A stretch of 57,316 nucleotides of DNA, from positions 1 through 57,316 of the forward strand of contig CALIIW010000252.1 in assembly GCA_938018185.1 (NCBI GenBank). The letters are read 5' to 3'. This DNA is from an uncultured Saprospiraceae bacterium. GTDB taxonomy: Bacteria; Bacteroidota; Bacteroidia; Chitinophagales; Saprospiraceae. The notes beneath the pieces were generated by a model. The model was not told where the DNA came from. It searched no databases and saw nothing but the letters and a program-made list of their open reading frames with translations. Below are positions 19,801 to 25,613 of the stretch, piece by piece. Position 1 is the stretch's first letter, and each line of letters starts with the position of its first letter. Made by a program: the position numbers and the translations under genes.

Positions 19801-22102
19801 CTGTAACAGGACAAGTATATGTACTCCCCCCAGATATTATCGTAACTTCTCCATTACTAAAATTAAATATTCCATCCAAGTTTGTTGAACCATCTATGTT
19901 TCCATAATTAACTTCAAATCCTATCGCGCCATTGATAGGTGTTTCTCCTACAACAGAAGTTATCACCATCTCAACAGAGTCACAAGAAACTGCAACCTTA
20001 ACATTTGCATTTGCAGGATTGTATGGTGCAGAATAAGTTGCGTCCGTATAACCAAATGAAGTCCTATAAGCATCAAAACCTGTCGTTCGTAAACCTGTCT
20101 GGCAGATCACATTAGGATCTGGAGGACATGGAGGAACTTCTTTATGAATAAAAGGACCATTGATATCTGCACAGTACCAAAGATGTTCGCAAGTACATGT
20201 TGGGCAAACGAATTCAAATGTAAATGGAAAAACAGAAGGACCAATTTCAGCATCACAATCTGCTTGAAATGCCATGATTAATTCATAATTACCATTTAGG
20301 AAACTATCATTAGTAGCGTCAAAAATTAATTCAAGTGTATTTCCTGTAACAGTATTATTTAGTAAAGTCAAAGGAGTTGATCCCTGATTTTTAAACAAAA
20401 AGCTTTCTGCAATTACAGGACTTATACCATTAGGTAAAGTTACAGTTGCTCTAAAAAATTCACCATCACCACAATTCTTTTCAAATAATCTTACAGATCT
20501 TGACTCTGTATGTGTAACATAGAAAACAGCTCCATCTGCCTGAGCATCAGGATCTGAAAAATCTTCTATATCTGAATTGATGTTTGAAGGCCTTAAGAAA
20601 CCATTTCTAACTTGACTATTATTAGGACCACAACCATCATCATAAATTGTTCTTCCTGTAAAAAAAGTAGAAAAGTCATTTATACAAGCATCATCAAGAG
20701 ATTGTGCTAAACTACAATCAAATTCAAATGTTGCCGCTATTTCTACACTTTCTGTTAATTCTAAATCATCAAAAAATCCATCATTATCAAAATCACTCAA
20801 ACCCCCTGCTCCATCTGGATCGGTAGTAAAAAGTGGATTATTATCTAGCATAAAATTTGGACCAGGCCCTGTCATTGTAACCCCTGCTATCGAATAAGAG
20901 GTAATTGCAAATCCTCCATCCTGATTTTGAAAAGCAGAACCCATACCTATGGCTAGTTCTACATTTATCATTGTTCCAAAACCCGGGTCAAGTTCAACTC
21001 CTTCATTGGTAATTGTTAAAGAGGTAGTACCTTCTTGACAATAGCCAACATCAACATTAGGAACTATTCCTCCAACGGTTATAACCGGATTAGCAGATCC
21101 TTCACCAATTCTTGCAAAGTCAGAAATACTGACCGAGCTACATATTCTATCTAAACAACCCCAAGATGCTTCATGAAGACTTTCTCTTCTTCCTTCACAA
21201 TCTATAATACAAATTGTCTCACTTATTGTTACCGTTTCGTTAGGGTCAATAAACCCGTCACCGTTGCCAGCAGCTTGGCCTACTGTGTTACCTTGAAATT
21301 CTACTCCTCCAATTTCTACTGTAATTACAGTATCTCCAGTTATTGGATCCAAAAGTTTTATTAAGTTCATGGTCGTCCCATTCACAACAATACTTTGAAT
21401 GGTAGCTCCAGCTCCCTGTTGGACGGTGTAAGTTAAATTATCTGTAAAGCCATCCAATCCACTATTCGTTACTAAAACATCTCTTACATAACAATCACCT
21501 GATTTAAATGGCCCCAACTCTGAATCAATCTCAATACTAAAAAATGGAATCGCAAGTGCATCTCTATATTCAGAGGTAATGTCCGTTTCAGTAATATTCG
21601 TTCCTGCTAAATCATAATTTAAATCCCAAGTGTCAAAAACAGATAAATTGTTGTTGACCATAATCGTGTCTAATATTTCACAATTGGCTGTAATAGAGAA
21701 AGTGACCTCAACAGAGGTTACTCCGAAAGGATCAAGATTAGGAATCGAGAATTCAGGCATGCTAAGATTTCCTCCATTGAGCAATGTTACGCCCGCAGAG
21801 GATGCAGCTGCATTAAAACTATCAAATTGGATTCCTTGAAAAAGATTCAAGCTAGCCACAATGTTTTCTCTCGTATCCGTGGAAGTTCCATTAACGCTAA
21901 TCATAACGGTGACTTCTTCAGCATCACCACAAACATTGAGAAAACTCGGAACGGAGGCAGCATTGGCGTAGTTTACCCGCAAATTATCCTGTGCCTGAGC
22001 ACAAAATGAAAATGCCATTAAACCAGCAATAAAAGTCAAGTGTAATAGACGTTGCCTAAACATAGGTATGGATTTATAGGTTTGTTTCACTTTGATTTTC
22101 AT
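10811..22102 (-). CDS. Giant multi-repeat cell-surface protein with T9SS type B sorting domain
   Basis: This is a 3763-residue exported surface protein or adhesin. An ATG at 22063 gives a cleaner signal peptide (MFRQRLLHLTFIAGLMAFS...AQAQ) than the annotated ATG at 22102; both are possible. Residues about 40-1790 are beta-rich DUF11-like segments. Residues 1790-2573 are two copies of a roughly 390-residue block built of SprB-type repeats (motifs NVNHISCYGADNG, CFTIEEPEEL, LFVLTEAVPQ). Residues 2574 to about 3400 are seven CDYF modules. Next come two modules with the motif ICDDMGICDTT, a Big_9/cadherin-like domain (PIAVNDIDTT...FDYAICNQFGCDTA) and the CHU_C/gliding-type C-terminal domain (about 3675-3763, VSPNGDGANDFF...IFNRWGN...GTYYYVLEL). 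SprB-type proteins are mobile gliding adhesins in Flavobacterium; that role here is inferred. Type B proteins usually need a PorP/SprF partner, and one lies at 28245-29246. The many paired Cys suggest disulfides. Confidence 0.93.
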   Translation of the reverse strand: MKIKVKQTYKSIPMFRQRLLHLTFIAGLMAFSFCAQAQDNLRVNYANAASVPSFLNVCGDAEEVTVMISVNGTSTDTRENIVASLNLFQGIQFDSFNAAASSAGVTLLNGGNLSMPEFSIPNLDPFGVTSVEVTFSITANCEILDTIMVNNNLSVFDTWDLNYDLAGTNITETDITSEYRDALAIPFFSIEIDSELGPFKSGDCYVRDVLVTNSGLDGFTDNLTYTVQQGAGATIQSIVVNGTTMNLIKLLDPITGDTVITVEIGGVEFQGNTVGQAAGNGDGFIDPNETVTISETICIIDCEGRRESLHEASWGCLDRICSSVSISDFARIGEGSANPVITVGGIVPNVDVGYCQEGTTSLTITNEGVELDPGFGTMINVELAIGMGSAFQNQDGGFAITSYSIAGVTMTGPGPNFMLDNNPLFTTDPDGAGGLSDFDNDGFFDDLELTESVEIAATFEFDCSLAQSLDDACINDFSTFFTGRTIYDDGCGPNNSQVRNGFLRPSNINSDIEDFSDPDAQADGAVFYVTHTESRSVRLFEKNCGDGEFFRATVTLPNGISPVIAESFLFKNQGSTPLTLLNNTVTGNTLELIFDATNDSFLNGNYELIMAFQADCDAEIGPSVFPFTFEFVCPTCTCEHLWYCADINGPFIHKEVPPCPPDPNVICQTGLRTTGFDAYRTSFGYTDATYSAPYNPANANVKVAVSCDSVEMVITSVVGETPINGAIGFEVNYGNIDGSTNLDGIFNFSNGEVTIISGGSTYTCPVTAADLTEAPVDGLNVLRFDLPNCLSDLGITLNPADEITFTGDFTVNPDGPYDVQFKKVPNFRAWGFAVINGTDEFCETYGDIFTVAKTNTLFAYPNSNNFPTGCEETFLNYQVISVFNDFPSYYNDEFYPSIKVDSVKFTFDPEILNAFTLVEPMVSIPGHPIYGNDFFAVPGFEVFPNGDYVAYFDTLNVVPSLNEVRSYSFNFRVRIIPNCESIFGSTNGDNQFNFDPEFFYQNRYYANSIGDPACVDFVQDYVDNDITYTEPPTFSFNPLSNPNFILIGDTATWDLQLCNTSFDSDAGLTWFSIENPDNDIVVHSIEDLSDPTNPQSISFNTFGAAGYNVFSFTDGLLRADGLANPADICNIYRVKATVSRCGELFLTAKAGWSCIPYDNPAWTPLDYEPCEDMELNLSISTRDPFIDANVDIQPDPNLGICAANSVTIRIRNNDLGAVFDMQSIINLPEGVDFLPGTFEIAYPSDAAFVSIPTDPTLIGSNTVGEIFEYADFAPLNAILDNDGLPGFDPTNPGVENEFLLRFDFTTTCDFTSGSLVFYSFQGVKGCTDLTNLEAGETLPITINGTFAGSIKLFQIGLTPGSVLIPESTSNLEITTQNLTNEPSSSSVDRIKFTLPAGVTYAAGSTSVVQPGTWTPGEPTITVLAGQEILEWPLPDGLQMNDIATLNIQVNTPDLGCEFTTLDGFLSVLSNENFLCETDSQFCNGSSITSTDNGSPYSFVVQQGALTFDVNNYTSTCSAGNGETVTIEGNIINGMLDFPASSFNVDYFEDANDNGILDPADIFIVSFVESGPIPANGSIPFSHTIDSDISQVCNLVLSVDVSTILNNDCGATEIFFGPPRLENAGSNQIICSNAGLLDLNLGSVDCDPNAYTYDWIAIAPADIINLSATDIPNPVLSLDMDSQTATELIYVLTTTRPNCGTSRDSIVLTVGAPPAITVSSDAMAVCAGFTAVLTAENADTYTWFEGGVQIGTGASISVNPTSNTTYTVEGIGLNGCSSTETITIDVDQAECPCEAAVVSSIVSVMATCGNTDGQVTINITGDPSGYSYNWTPMAGIPQGSGNVRSDLPFGGYTIEIISNESSSCLTEAFAIVTNEDGPEASMSTTPASCDAADGTAVLSPANYNYVWGDGTTTNTRNDLTSGVHFVTFTDPAEPGCENVILVLVQEDNPLEATATILNNPACGASDGSAQVVPANGSGNYSFLWSDGSTSDTRSDLMAGIHAVTITDNTSACELPFIFILTDDVPQGTVTIDNVNHISCYGADNGGVNYNVVYDPLFTSPADTMFSNGFATFANDALPPGSYCIQITDANGCVAGGDCFTIEEPEELIAYIETSPDCGGNGTIATTVIGGTPLYTFDWGDIPGTNNSSFRQNLVAGVYPLTIIDANGCVLNMNPVNIETCPCTVVEVSSISIIESTCGNAEGEAIINLIGNPADYIYSWSPNAGTTGANDNQRTALAAGQYFVTIQDPSTNRCDEVVDFVITNSDGPDATYTSTPATCNAADGSADLSPGTFDYLWPDGTTGNIRLDLQSGSYVVEVRDPANPTCENYIEVIIQEDNPLLAIANVNQNPDCGESNGSVTIVPSGTSGPYAFAWPDGSTLDSRSDLAGGYYVVTITDLGQTGCELPFLFVLTEAVPQANVSIQEVMDVSCYGLSDGSITYTVTYPVGFSEPADTVISDGFYFYENGFLPAGNYCMAILDSEGCYSGEACFTIEEPEALEMMFVIQPACENGGSVEVMVNGGTPNFIFDWADLPNTNDDQNRFGLTAGIYSLTVVDQNDCSIFENNIVVPVCDQTDCDYFFGQTAETIDAAACDQMATYCVDVPLADIGNYTIMIDGFEYTGPTNTCASDPASLSLDFAVGTYTLSITNTFSNCTDELILTVNCIPVCDYFFGQTTQTISSVEACMDQGELCIDVPVADIANYNIIVDNVPYGGAVLGCSNNPAAISIQLAVGMHQVIVENNIEACSDTLNVIVECAECDYFFGLENTTITSAAACDNLGVFCVDLTAIEAGNFIIELNGSAYTGAFVACPADQDLIAMQLPLGTNIITLTNNADNCSDEITVEVVCEPCDYFTGQTTTTINSVEACDDEGLLCTGILQADANNFSIFVDDVAYTGLLLNCDTDPNNLAIQLAQGNHEVVIVNNIENCSDTLSVEVICDECDYFDGQEEVTISSTDVCETGEGSICITIDSTVLTEYTIELDGVPFMGDIVPCPEGVNSLSISIPIGMHEVVVTNTTINCSDTLAVLVECPACDYFNGESEVLIENAEACIGETGFCIDILFEELGNYEILLDASIYDGTIGECRIDTSGGYSYAPVFGQGQLGPYELVGWTVNDTTFTGTFNTIEDLIDLMVQWDPAGNWILDSDNQFLDGGDPSIMYGQLMIIQTPLNVSSDLPYNFGFDPQGFTIQLDTGFHEIIVTDTLNNCSDTVIVEVRCLPDECEFFGGLDSLAFFADNCDGLQQFCIEGYDDDTLNYLDIFVDQEVYMDLIGNCAFDSTSTYPYTPLLGQGESGPYEIISWEVNDTIFTGNFNTIAELIDLMNMLDPDGNWGLSPNGPGIDGGLKENDYGDMLVVATSFGVESTLTVQLNLNPQAGFILVDTGYHEVIFADPITGCSDTIIVFADPAMLQCNYVFDTIMPMDTVEFCIDTMSLTALGNIVSIENICDSLSGESVIFELDSNYCVTYTGIALGVDTACIEICDDMGICDTTYFVITVIHDSELVKDTIFPGEIVTFCLDTSFFAGSMLTIENSCPDQSNENVDFFLDEIAYCVEYSGIESGVDSACVVICDDLGYCDTTLFCIVVGDVDGPPIAVNDIDTTSINTPKVINFKTNDSIFGVLDTVFLVTDPIYGEATINLDCSLTYDPYDDFCDVVDEFDYAICNQFGCDTATISIFIDCQGEIVIYTAVSPNGDGANDFFHIGGIDFYPNNRLCIFNRWGNQVLQQRGYKNDFEGRWNGKDLPDGTYYYVLELNDEDNRVLSGFFEMYR
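11895..14383 (-). repeat. Seven tandem CDYF modules within the giant adhesin
   Basis: Modules start at Cys codons at 14383, 14110, 13837, 13564, 13291, 13015 and 12451. The first four are exactly 273 bp (91 residues) each, the fifth is 276 bp, and the last two are about 555-565 bp because of an inserted segment (GPYE...W.VND...DP.GNW). Each opens CDYFxGQ, has a middle Cys pair and ends with NCSDTxxVxVxC. Coding sequence differs among units although length is conserved, so the repeats are old and constrained. Confidence 0.9.
14384..16735 (-). repeat. Tandem duplication of a roughly 1.17-kb SprB-repeat block in the giant adhesin
   Basis: Block A is 15569-16735 (389 codons) and block B is 14384-15568 (395 codons). 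Each starts CPC, then runs through the same ordered set of five sub-repeats (motifs STCGN, ATCNAADGSADLSP, VNQNPDCGESNGSV, DVSCYG, ACxNGGSVEV). The order is the same in both blocks, so the whole set was duplicated as one unit. Confidence 0.88.
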
Positions 22103-22217
22103 GTGAATTCATAATAAATACGATGCCTGTAAACCTAGATTTTCATCAAAATTTACAGTTATCAGTACTAATACATTAGAAAAAATTCTAATTACACAAT
22201 GAAAACTTCTAAAATCG

Positions 22218-22245
22218 TACCAAAAACCAATGTAGACTACATTTT
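22218..22245 (-). terminator. Weak terminator-like hairpin after maf
   Basis: AATGTA-GTC-TACATT on the minus strand (22229-22243) is followed by GGTTTTTGG, 24 bp after the maf stop codon. The stem is short and AT-rich. Confidence 0.4.
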
Positions 22246-22267
22246 AATTAGCATATTTGACTGAATG

Positions 22268-22873
22268 TCAAGAAGAAGTGTTGGATATATCGTCAAAATT
22301 TAAAGATCGTAATGTTTTATAGACATCATTCATTGGCAAACCCATGATATTCGGGTAAGTCCCGTCTATTTTCTCAATTTTACAATGACCTATCCATTCT
22401 TGAATCGCATAAGCGCCAGCTTTGTCAAAAGGCTCAAATTTATCAACATAATACGTTATTTCGTCCTCACCAATAGAAGCAAAATAAACTGTAGCTTCAG
22501 ATGAAAAACTCTTTTTCTCTGTTTTAGTAAGAATGCAAACACCTGTAATAACATTATGCTTACGTCCCTCCAGGGTCTTTAAAATCTCTATAGCATCTTC
22601 CCTATCTTTCGGTTTTCCAAATATTTTCCCATCTTGAATAACTAGTGTATCTGCTGTAATAATCAGATCACATTCCATTAAAAATGATTTTGAAGCTTCT
22701 GCCTTTTTAATGGCCAAAAACTCAGGGACTTCAATGACATCCATTTCTTCAGGGTATGATTCTTCAACATCAGGCATTGTTTTGACAATAAATTCAAAGC
22801 CTGCTTCTGACAATAATTGCTGTCGTCTAGGAGAATTTGATGCTAGTATTATTTTTTTATCTGAAAGAATCAT
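22268..22873 (-). CDS. maf: Maf family nucleotide pyrophosphatase
   Basis: This 201-residue protein hydrolyses non-canonical or pyrimidine nucleoside triphosphates to monophosphates (house-cleaning activity of the Maf/YhdE type) in the cytoplasm. It shows the diagnostic N-terminal loop ILASNSPRRQQLLSEAGF (residues about 10-27), the core ITADTLVIQDGKIFGKP and the motif GRKHNVITGVCI. DKAGAYAIQEW and NIMGLPM follow near the C-terminus. Length is standard. It is the last gene of a tight run kdsC-UbiA-maf with 10-bp gaps. Confidence 0.95.
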   Translation of the reverse strand: MILSDKKIILASNSPRRQQLLSEAGFEFIVKTMPDVEESYPEEMDVIEVPEFLAIKKAEASKSFLMECDLIITADTLVIQDGKIFGKPKDREDAIEILKTLEGRKHNVITGVCILTKTEKKSFSSEATVYFASIGEDEITYYVDKFEPFDKAGAYAIQEWIGHCKIEKIDGTYPNIMGLPMNDVYKTLRSLNFDDISNTSS

Positions 22874-22883
22874 AAGATGGATT

Positions 22884-23786
22884 TTATAAACAAAAAAGAA
22901 GCCCTACTAAGGCTGTGAACATTACAAATTTTATCAAACTAGATACCTGGTGAAAAGCCTCCTTGTTTTTTGCTGTGATCATTTTAAATAATAAAAAAGT
23001 GAGCAAAAGAAGAATACCAGAAGACAATAGAATCAATGGTGTATTTATACTTTGAAGGCCAAAATAAAGGCCAAAAAACATTAAGATCACCAAAAGTACA
23101 GAAAGTAAAATACAAACATTTACCGCTTTTCTTTTTCCTAAAACAATTGGAATTGTTTGGCAGTTCTGCACAGCATCTCCTTCCATATCTTCTATATCTT
23201 TAATAATCTCTCTTATTAAGTTTATTAAAAAGGCAAATCCAATGTATGAGCCAATGATGGCGACTTTTGTTGGTTCAAATAAGGTCAATTTTTTGATTGC
23301 AATTGATTCGCCCAAAATTACAATTCCCGGGACTGCAGCAACAAAAATTGAAATGATAATATTCCCAAATAAAAATCCACTTTTAAAATATTTTGCATAG
23401 GCAAAAAGCAAAAGACAAATTATTGGAGGGATCCATAAAAGCTGGCCACGCTGTTGTACAATAGCTAAATAAATAGAAATCATAATTGACAGCACAACTG
23501 TTAAATAATACAGTTTGTAAGACTGTTTAATTGACAAATGCTTGCTTACAATGACTTTTTCTGCTTTATTGATTTTATCAATTTCTACATCGAAAATATC
23601 GTTGATGATATAGCCACCAGCTGCTATTAAAAGAGTGGACAAACTGAGAAGTGAAAATTCAATAATTGAAAGGGCAATATCAATATTATTATCTGAAAGG
23701 GCTTGGCATAGAAAATACCAAATAACAATTTGGGTAAAAGATATTAATAATAAATTTTTCCACCTTATTAATTGTAAAATTGCCAT
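22884..23786 (-). CDS. UbiA-family membrane prenyltransferase
   Basis: This is a 300-residue integral membrane enzyme with about eight to nine hydrophobic helices. The two Asp-rich prenyl-diphosphate/Mg motifs are present: NDIFDVEIDKINK (about residues 62-74) and KDIEDMEGDAVQNCQT (about 196-211). Relatives in Bacteroidota are commonly called geranylgeranylglycerol-phosphate geranylgeranyltransferase-like, but the acceptor cannot be read from sequence. It sits between kdsC and maf with 10-bp spacers, in one transcription unit. A second, clearly different UbiA-type enzyme lies at 31579-32448. Confidence 0.88.
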   Translation of the reverse strand: MAILQLIRWKNLLLISFTQIVIWYFLCQALSDNNIDIALSIIEFSLLSLSTLLIAAGGYIINDIFDVEIDKINKAEKVIVSKHLSIKQSYKLYYLTVVLSIMISIYLAIVQQRGQLLWIPPIICLLLFAYAKYFKSGFLFGNIIISIFVAAVPGIVILGESIAIKKLTLFEPTKVAIIGSYIGFAFLINLIREIIKDIEDMEGDAVQNCQTIPIVLGKRKAVNVCILLSVLLVILMFFGLYFGLQSINTPLILLSSGILLLLTFLLFKMITAKNKEAFHQVSSLIKFVMFTALVGLLFCL

Positions 23787-23796
23787 ACTGCTTAGA

Positions 23797-24315
23797 TTAT
23801 ACAGTATTAAGTTGCTGGTAAGGCCAATGATTATTCAACTTAAGAACTATTTCAATGATCTCCCTGACACAACCAGAGCCGCCTTTAATTTTACAAATAT
23901 AATTAGAAATGGATTTTACCTCTTGTGTTGCATCAGAAGGACAGACAGCTAGGCCAACTTCATTCATCACCTCAATATCAACGAGATCGTCTCCCATGTA
24001 AAGAATTTCAGAAGGATTGAGTGAATTGTCTTGAACATATTGTTTATATATGGACAACTTATCACTGGCTCCCAAAAAAACATCTTTAATTCCTAAACCT
24101 TGGAGCCTTAGAGCTACTCCTTTTGATTTTCCACCAGTAATAATACATACATTGTAGCCCAGGCTTACTGCTTTTTTTAACGCATAACCATCTCGAGTAT
24201 TCATTACTCGTAGCAACTCACCTGCTTCAGTGACTAATAAATCACTGTTAGTCAAAACTCCATCAACATCAAAAATGAAAGTTTTAATTTGTTTGAATTG
24301 TTTTAATGTATTCAT
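23797..24315 (-). CDS. kdsC: KdsC-like HAD phosphatase (Kdo 8-phosphate phosphatase)
   Basis: This is a 172-residue C0-type HAD hydrolase without a cap domain, predicted to release phosphate from 3-deoxy-D-manno-octulosonate 8-phosphate in lipopolysaccharide Kdo synthesis. Motif I is FIFDVDGVLTN with nucleophile Asp16 and acid/base Asp18. Motif II is CIITGGKSKGV. Motif III and IV features are seen as LGASDKLSIYKQY and MGDDLVDIEVMNEVGLAVCPSDA. Length and motifs fit KdsC closely; other C0 sugar phosphatases are the alternative. It is the first gene of the kdsC-UbiA-maf run. Confidence 0.88.
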   Translation of the reverse strand: MNTLKQFKQIKTFIFDVDGVLTNSDLLVTEAGELLRVMNTRDGYALKKAVSLGYNVCIITGGKSKGVALRLQGLGIKDVFLGASDKLSIYKQYVQDNSLNPSEILYMGDDLVDIEVMNEVGLAVCPSDATQEVKSISNYICKIKGGSGCVREIIEIVLKLNNHWPYQQLNTV

Positions 24316-24368
24316 ACAAAAGCTGTTGCTATTGAAATAAGAAAGGTAGAAAAATAAGAAAAAGTAGC

Positions 24369-24614
24369 CTATTGGTTATCTCTCCATTCATAAACCCATT
24401 TGGCTTGAATCATTTCAAGATGTCCTTCGGAACTGTCTTCTCTTTTCCCAACAAAATTTGGAATTTCGAGGATCCAATCTAGGAGGTCTGTAAATCTTAT
24501 TCTATAAATTTTACCTTCTGTAAATTCATCCCCAAACTTATCATAGAGCTTCATAGCAATATCCTCGTGGTCAGGCCAATTTATTGGAAAGTCATCTATA
24601 TCTTCAAAAGGCAT
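24369..24614 (-). CDS. iscX: IscX-like Fe-S assembly protein
   Basis: This is an 81-residue acidic protein of the IscX/YfhJ family. It is recognised by the order W-D/E-x-x-E/D-I-A-x-x-L-Y-D (INWPDHEDIAMKLYDKFGD), IRFTDLLDWILEIPNF and the C-terminal W.YEW. In known bacteria IscX binds iron and the cysteine desulfurase IscS and modulates cluster assembly. It follows the [2Fe-2S] ferredoxin gene by 11 bp on the same strand, which supports the call, since fdx and iscX also adjoin in classical isc operons. No other isc or suf gene is in the window. Confidence 0.88.
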   Translation of the reverse strand: MPFEDIDDFPINWPDHEDIAMKLYDKFGDEFTEGKIYRIRFTDLLDWILEIPNFVGKREDSSEGHLEMIQAKWVYEWRDNQ

Positions 24615-24625
24615 ATGATTTGTTT

Positions 24626-24967
24626 TTAATGTTCGTGTCCGATTATTCGTTTTTGATCTGGGATTTCAACTTCAAATACTGCATTTTCATCCAATATAAC
24701 ACATTGGCAAGCAAGCCTTGAATCTAAAGTTGGGTTGATGGCTCTATCTATAAAGTCTTCTTCTTGATCCGTTATTTCTTCTAGCTTTTCATTTCCTACT
24801 TTCACATAGATATGACAGGTACTACAAGCGTTTACACCGCCACAGTTATGATTCAAATGTATGTCATGATCTTCTGTAGCTTCTAGAATAGAGTACCCTT
24901 CTTCTACCCCATCGACTTCTTTGGAAGGGATAGATTTATCCTCAAATGTAAATTTTATTTTAGCCAT
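24626..24967 (-). CDS. fdx: Adrenodoxin-type [2Fe-2S] ferredoxin
   Basis: This is a 113-residue electron carrier with cluster ligands Cys42, Cys48 and Cys51 (HNCGGVNACSTCHIYV) and Cys87 (SRLACQC). The CX5CX2C...C spacing and the acidic stretch EEITDQEEDFIDRA place it with adrenodoxin/ISC-type ferredoxins rather than plant-type ones. It lacks a signal peptide and is cytoplasmic. It is co-transcribed with iscX, which suggests a role in Fe-S cluster biogenesis or as a redox donor to oxygenases. Confidence 0.94.
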   Translation of the reverse strand: MAKIKFTFEDKSIPSKEVDGVEEGYSILEATEDHDIHLNHNCGGVNACSTCHIYVKVGNEKLEEITDQEEDFIDRAINPTLDSRLACQCVILDENAVFEVEIPDQKRIIGHEH

Positions 24968-25116
24968 GATTTTATCTTACTGAAACAAATGTAATTTATA
25001 TAGTATTCAAAACAAACTAAAAGAAACGAAGTTTAACTTATTTATGATATAAAGTATTTCTTTAATATGTTCTTATCTAGTTATCTTTATAGAATCTAAC
25101 ACACAAAATATTTGAA

Positions 25117-25503
25117 ATGCTAACTAAACAAAGTTTTACTTCCTTGATTCTATTGCTATTATTGACAGTTTCTTGCAATCAATCCATAAAAGAAAGTAAA
25201 AATTCTAAAATATCACAAGAACAACAAGAAAATACTAGATCCGTAATTAATCGCAAATCTATAGACTTTGTAGAGCATCTAAAGTTAAGCTCTGAACAAG
25301 CGCTCAGTTTTAATGCTGTAAGAGATAAATATAAGCAGCAGATGATGCAATTAAGCAATGAAGATCATACAGACAAGCAATCGCTTACTGAGGCAATACA
25401 GCAGATGAGGAAAGAACAATTTGCTGAGATAAATCAAATTCTTTCTAGCGAGCAATTTGTTCAATATAAAGAGTTGATCAAGGCTAATTCTGAGAATAAC
25501 TAA
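25117..25503 (+). CDS. Small lipoprotein with LTXXQ/Spy-like helical region
   Basis: This is a 128-residue predicted lipoprotein: MLTKQSFTSLILLLLLTVSC gives a signal peptide with lipobox LTVSC and Cys20. The remainder is helical and charged, with two LSSEQ motifs (KLSSEQALSFNAVRDKY and ILSSEQFVQYKELI) spaced as in LTXXQ/Spy-CpxP-type proteins. No conserved catalytic residues are visible. The family call is tentative. It converges on the OmpA-type gene, and the two share a bidirectional terminator. Confidence 0.65.
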   Translation: MLTKQSFTSLILLLLLTVSCNQSIKESKNSKISQEQQENTRSVINRKSIDFVEHLKLSSEQALSFNAVRDKYKQQMMQLSNEDHTDKQSLTEAIQQMRKEQFAEINQILSSEQFVQYKELIKANSENN

Positions 25504-25553
25504 GTGGTGGATTGACCTGAGAATACATCGATTTTAATAAACGTATTGTCTAA

Positions 25554-25596
25554 ACAAAAAAAGCCGTTCCTTTTTAAAAAGGAACGGCTTTTTTAT
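25554..25596. terminator. Bidirectional terminator
   Basis: The perfect palindrome AAAAAGCCGTTCC...GGAACGGCTTTTT, flanked by A and T runs on both sides, lies between convergent genes ending at 25503 (+) and 25614 (-). Confidence 0.95.
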
Positions 25597-25613
25597 TTAT
25601 TTATAAAAAACTA

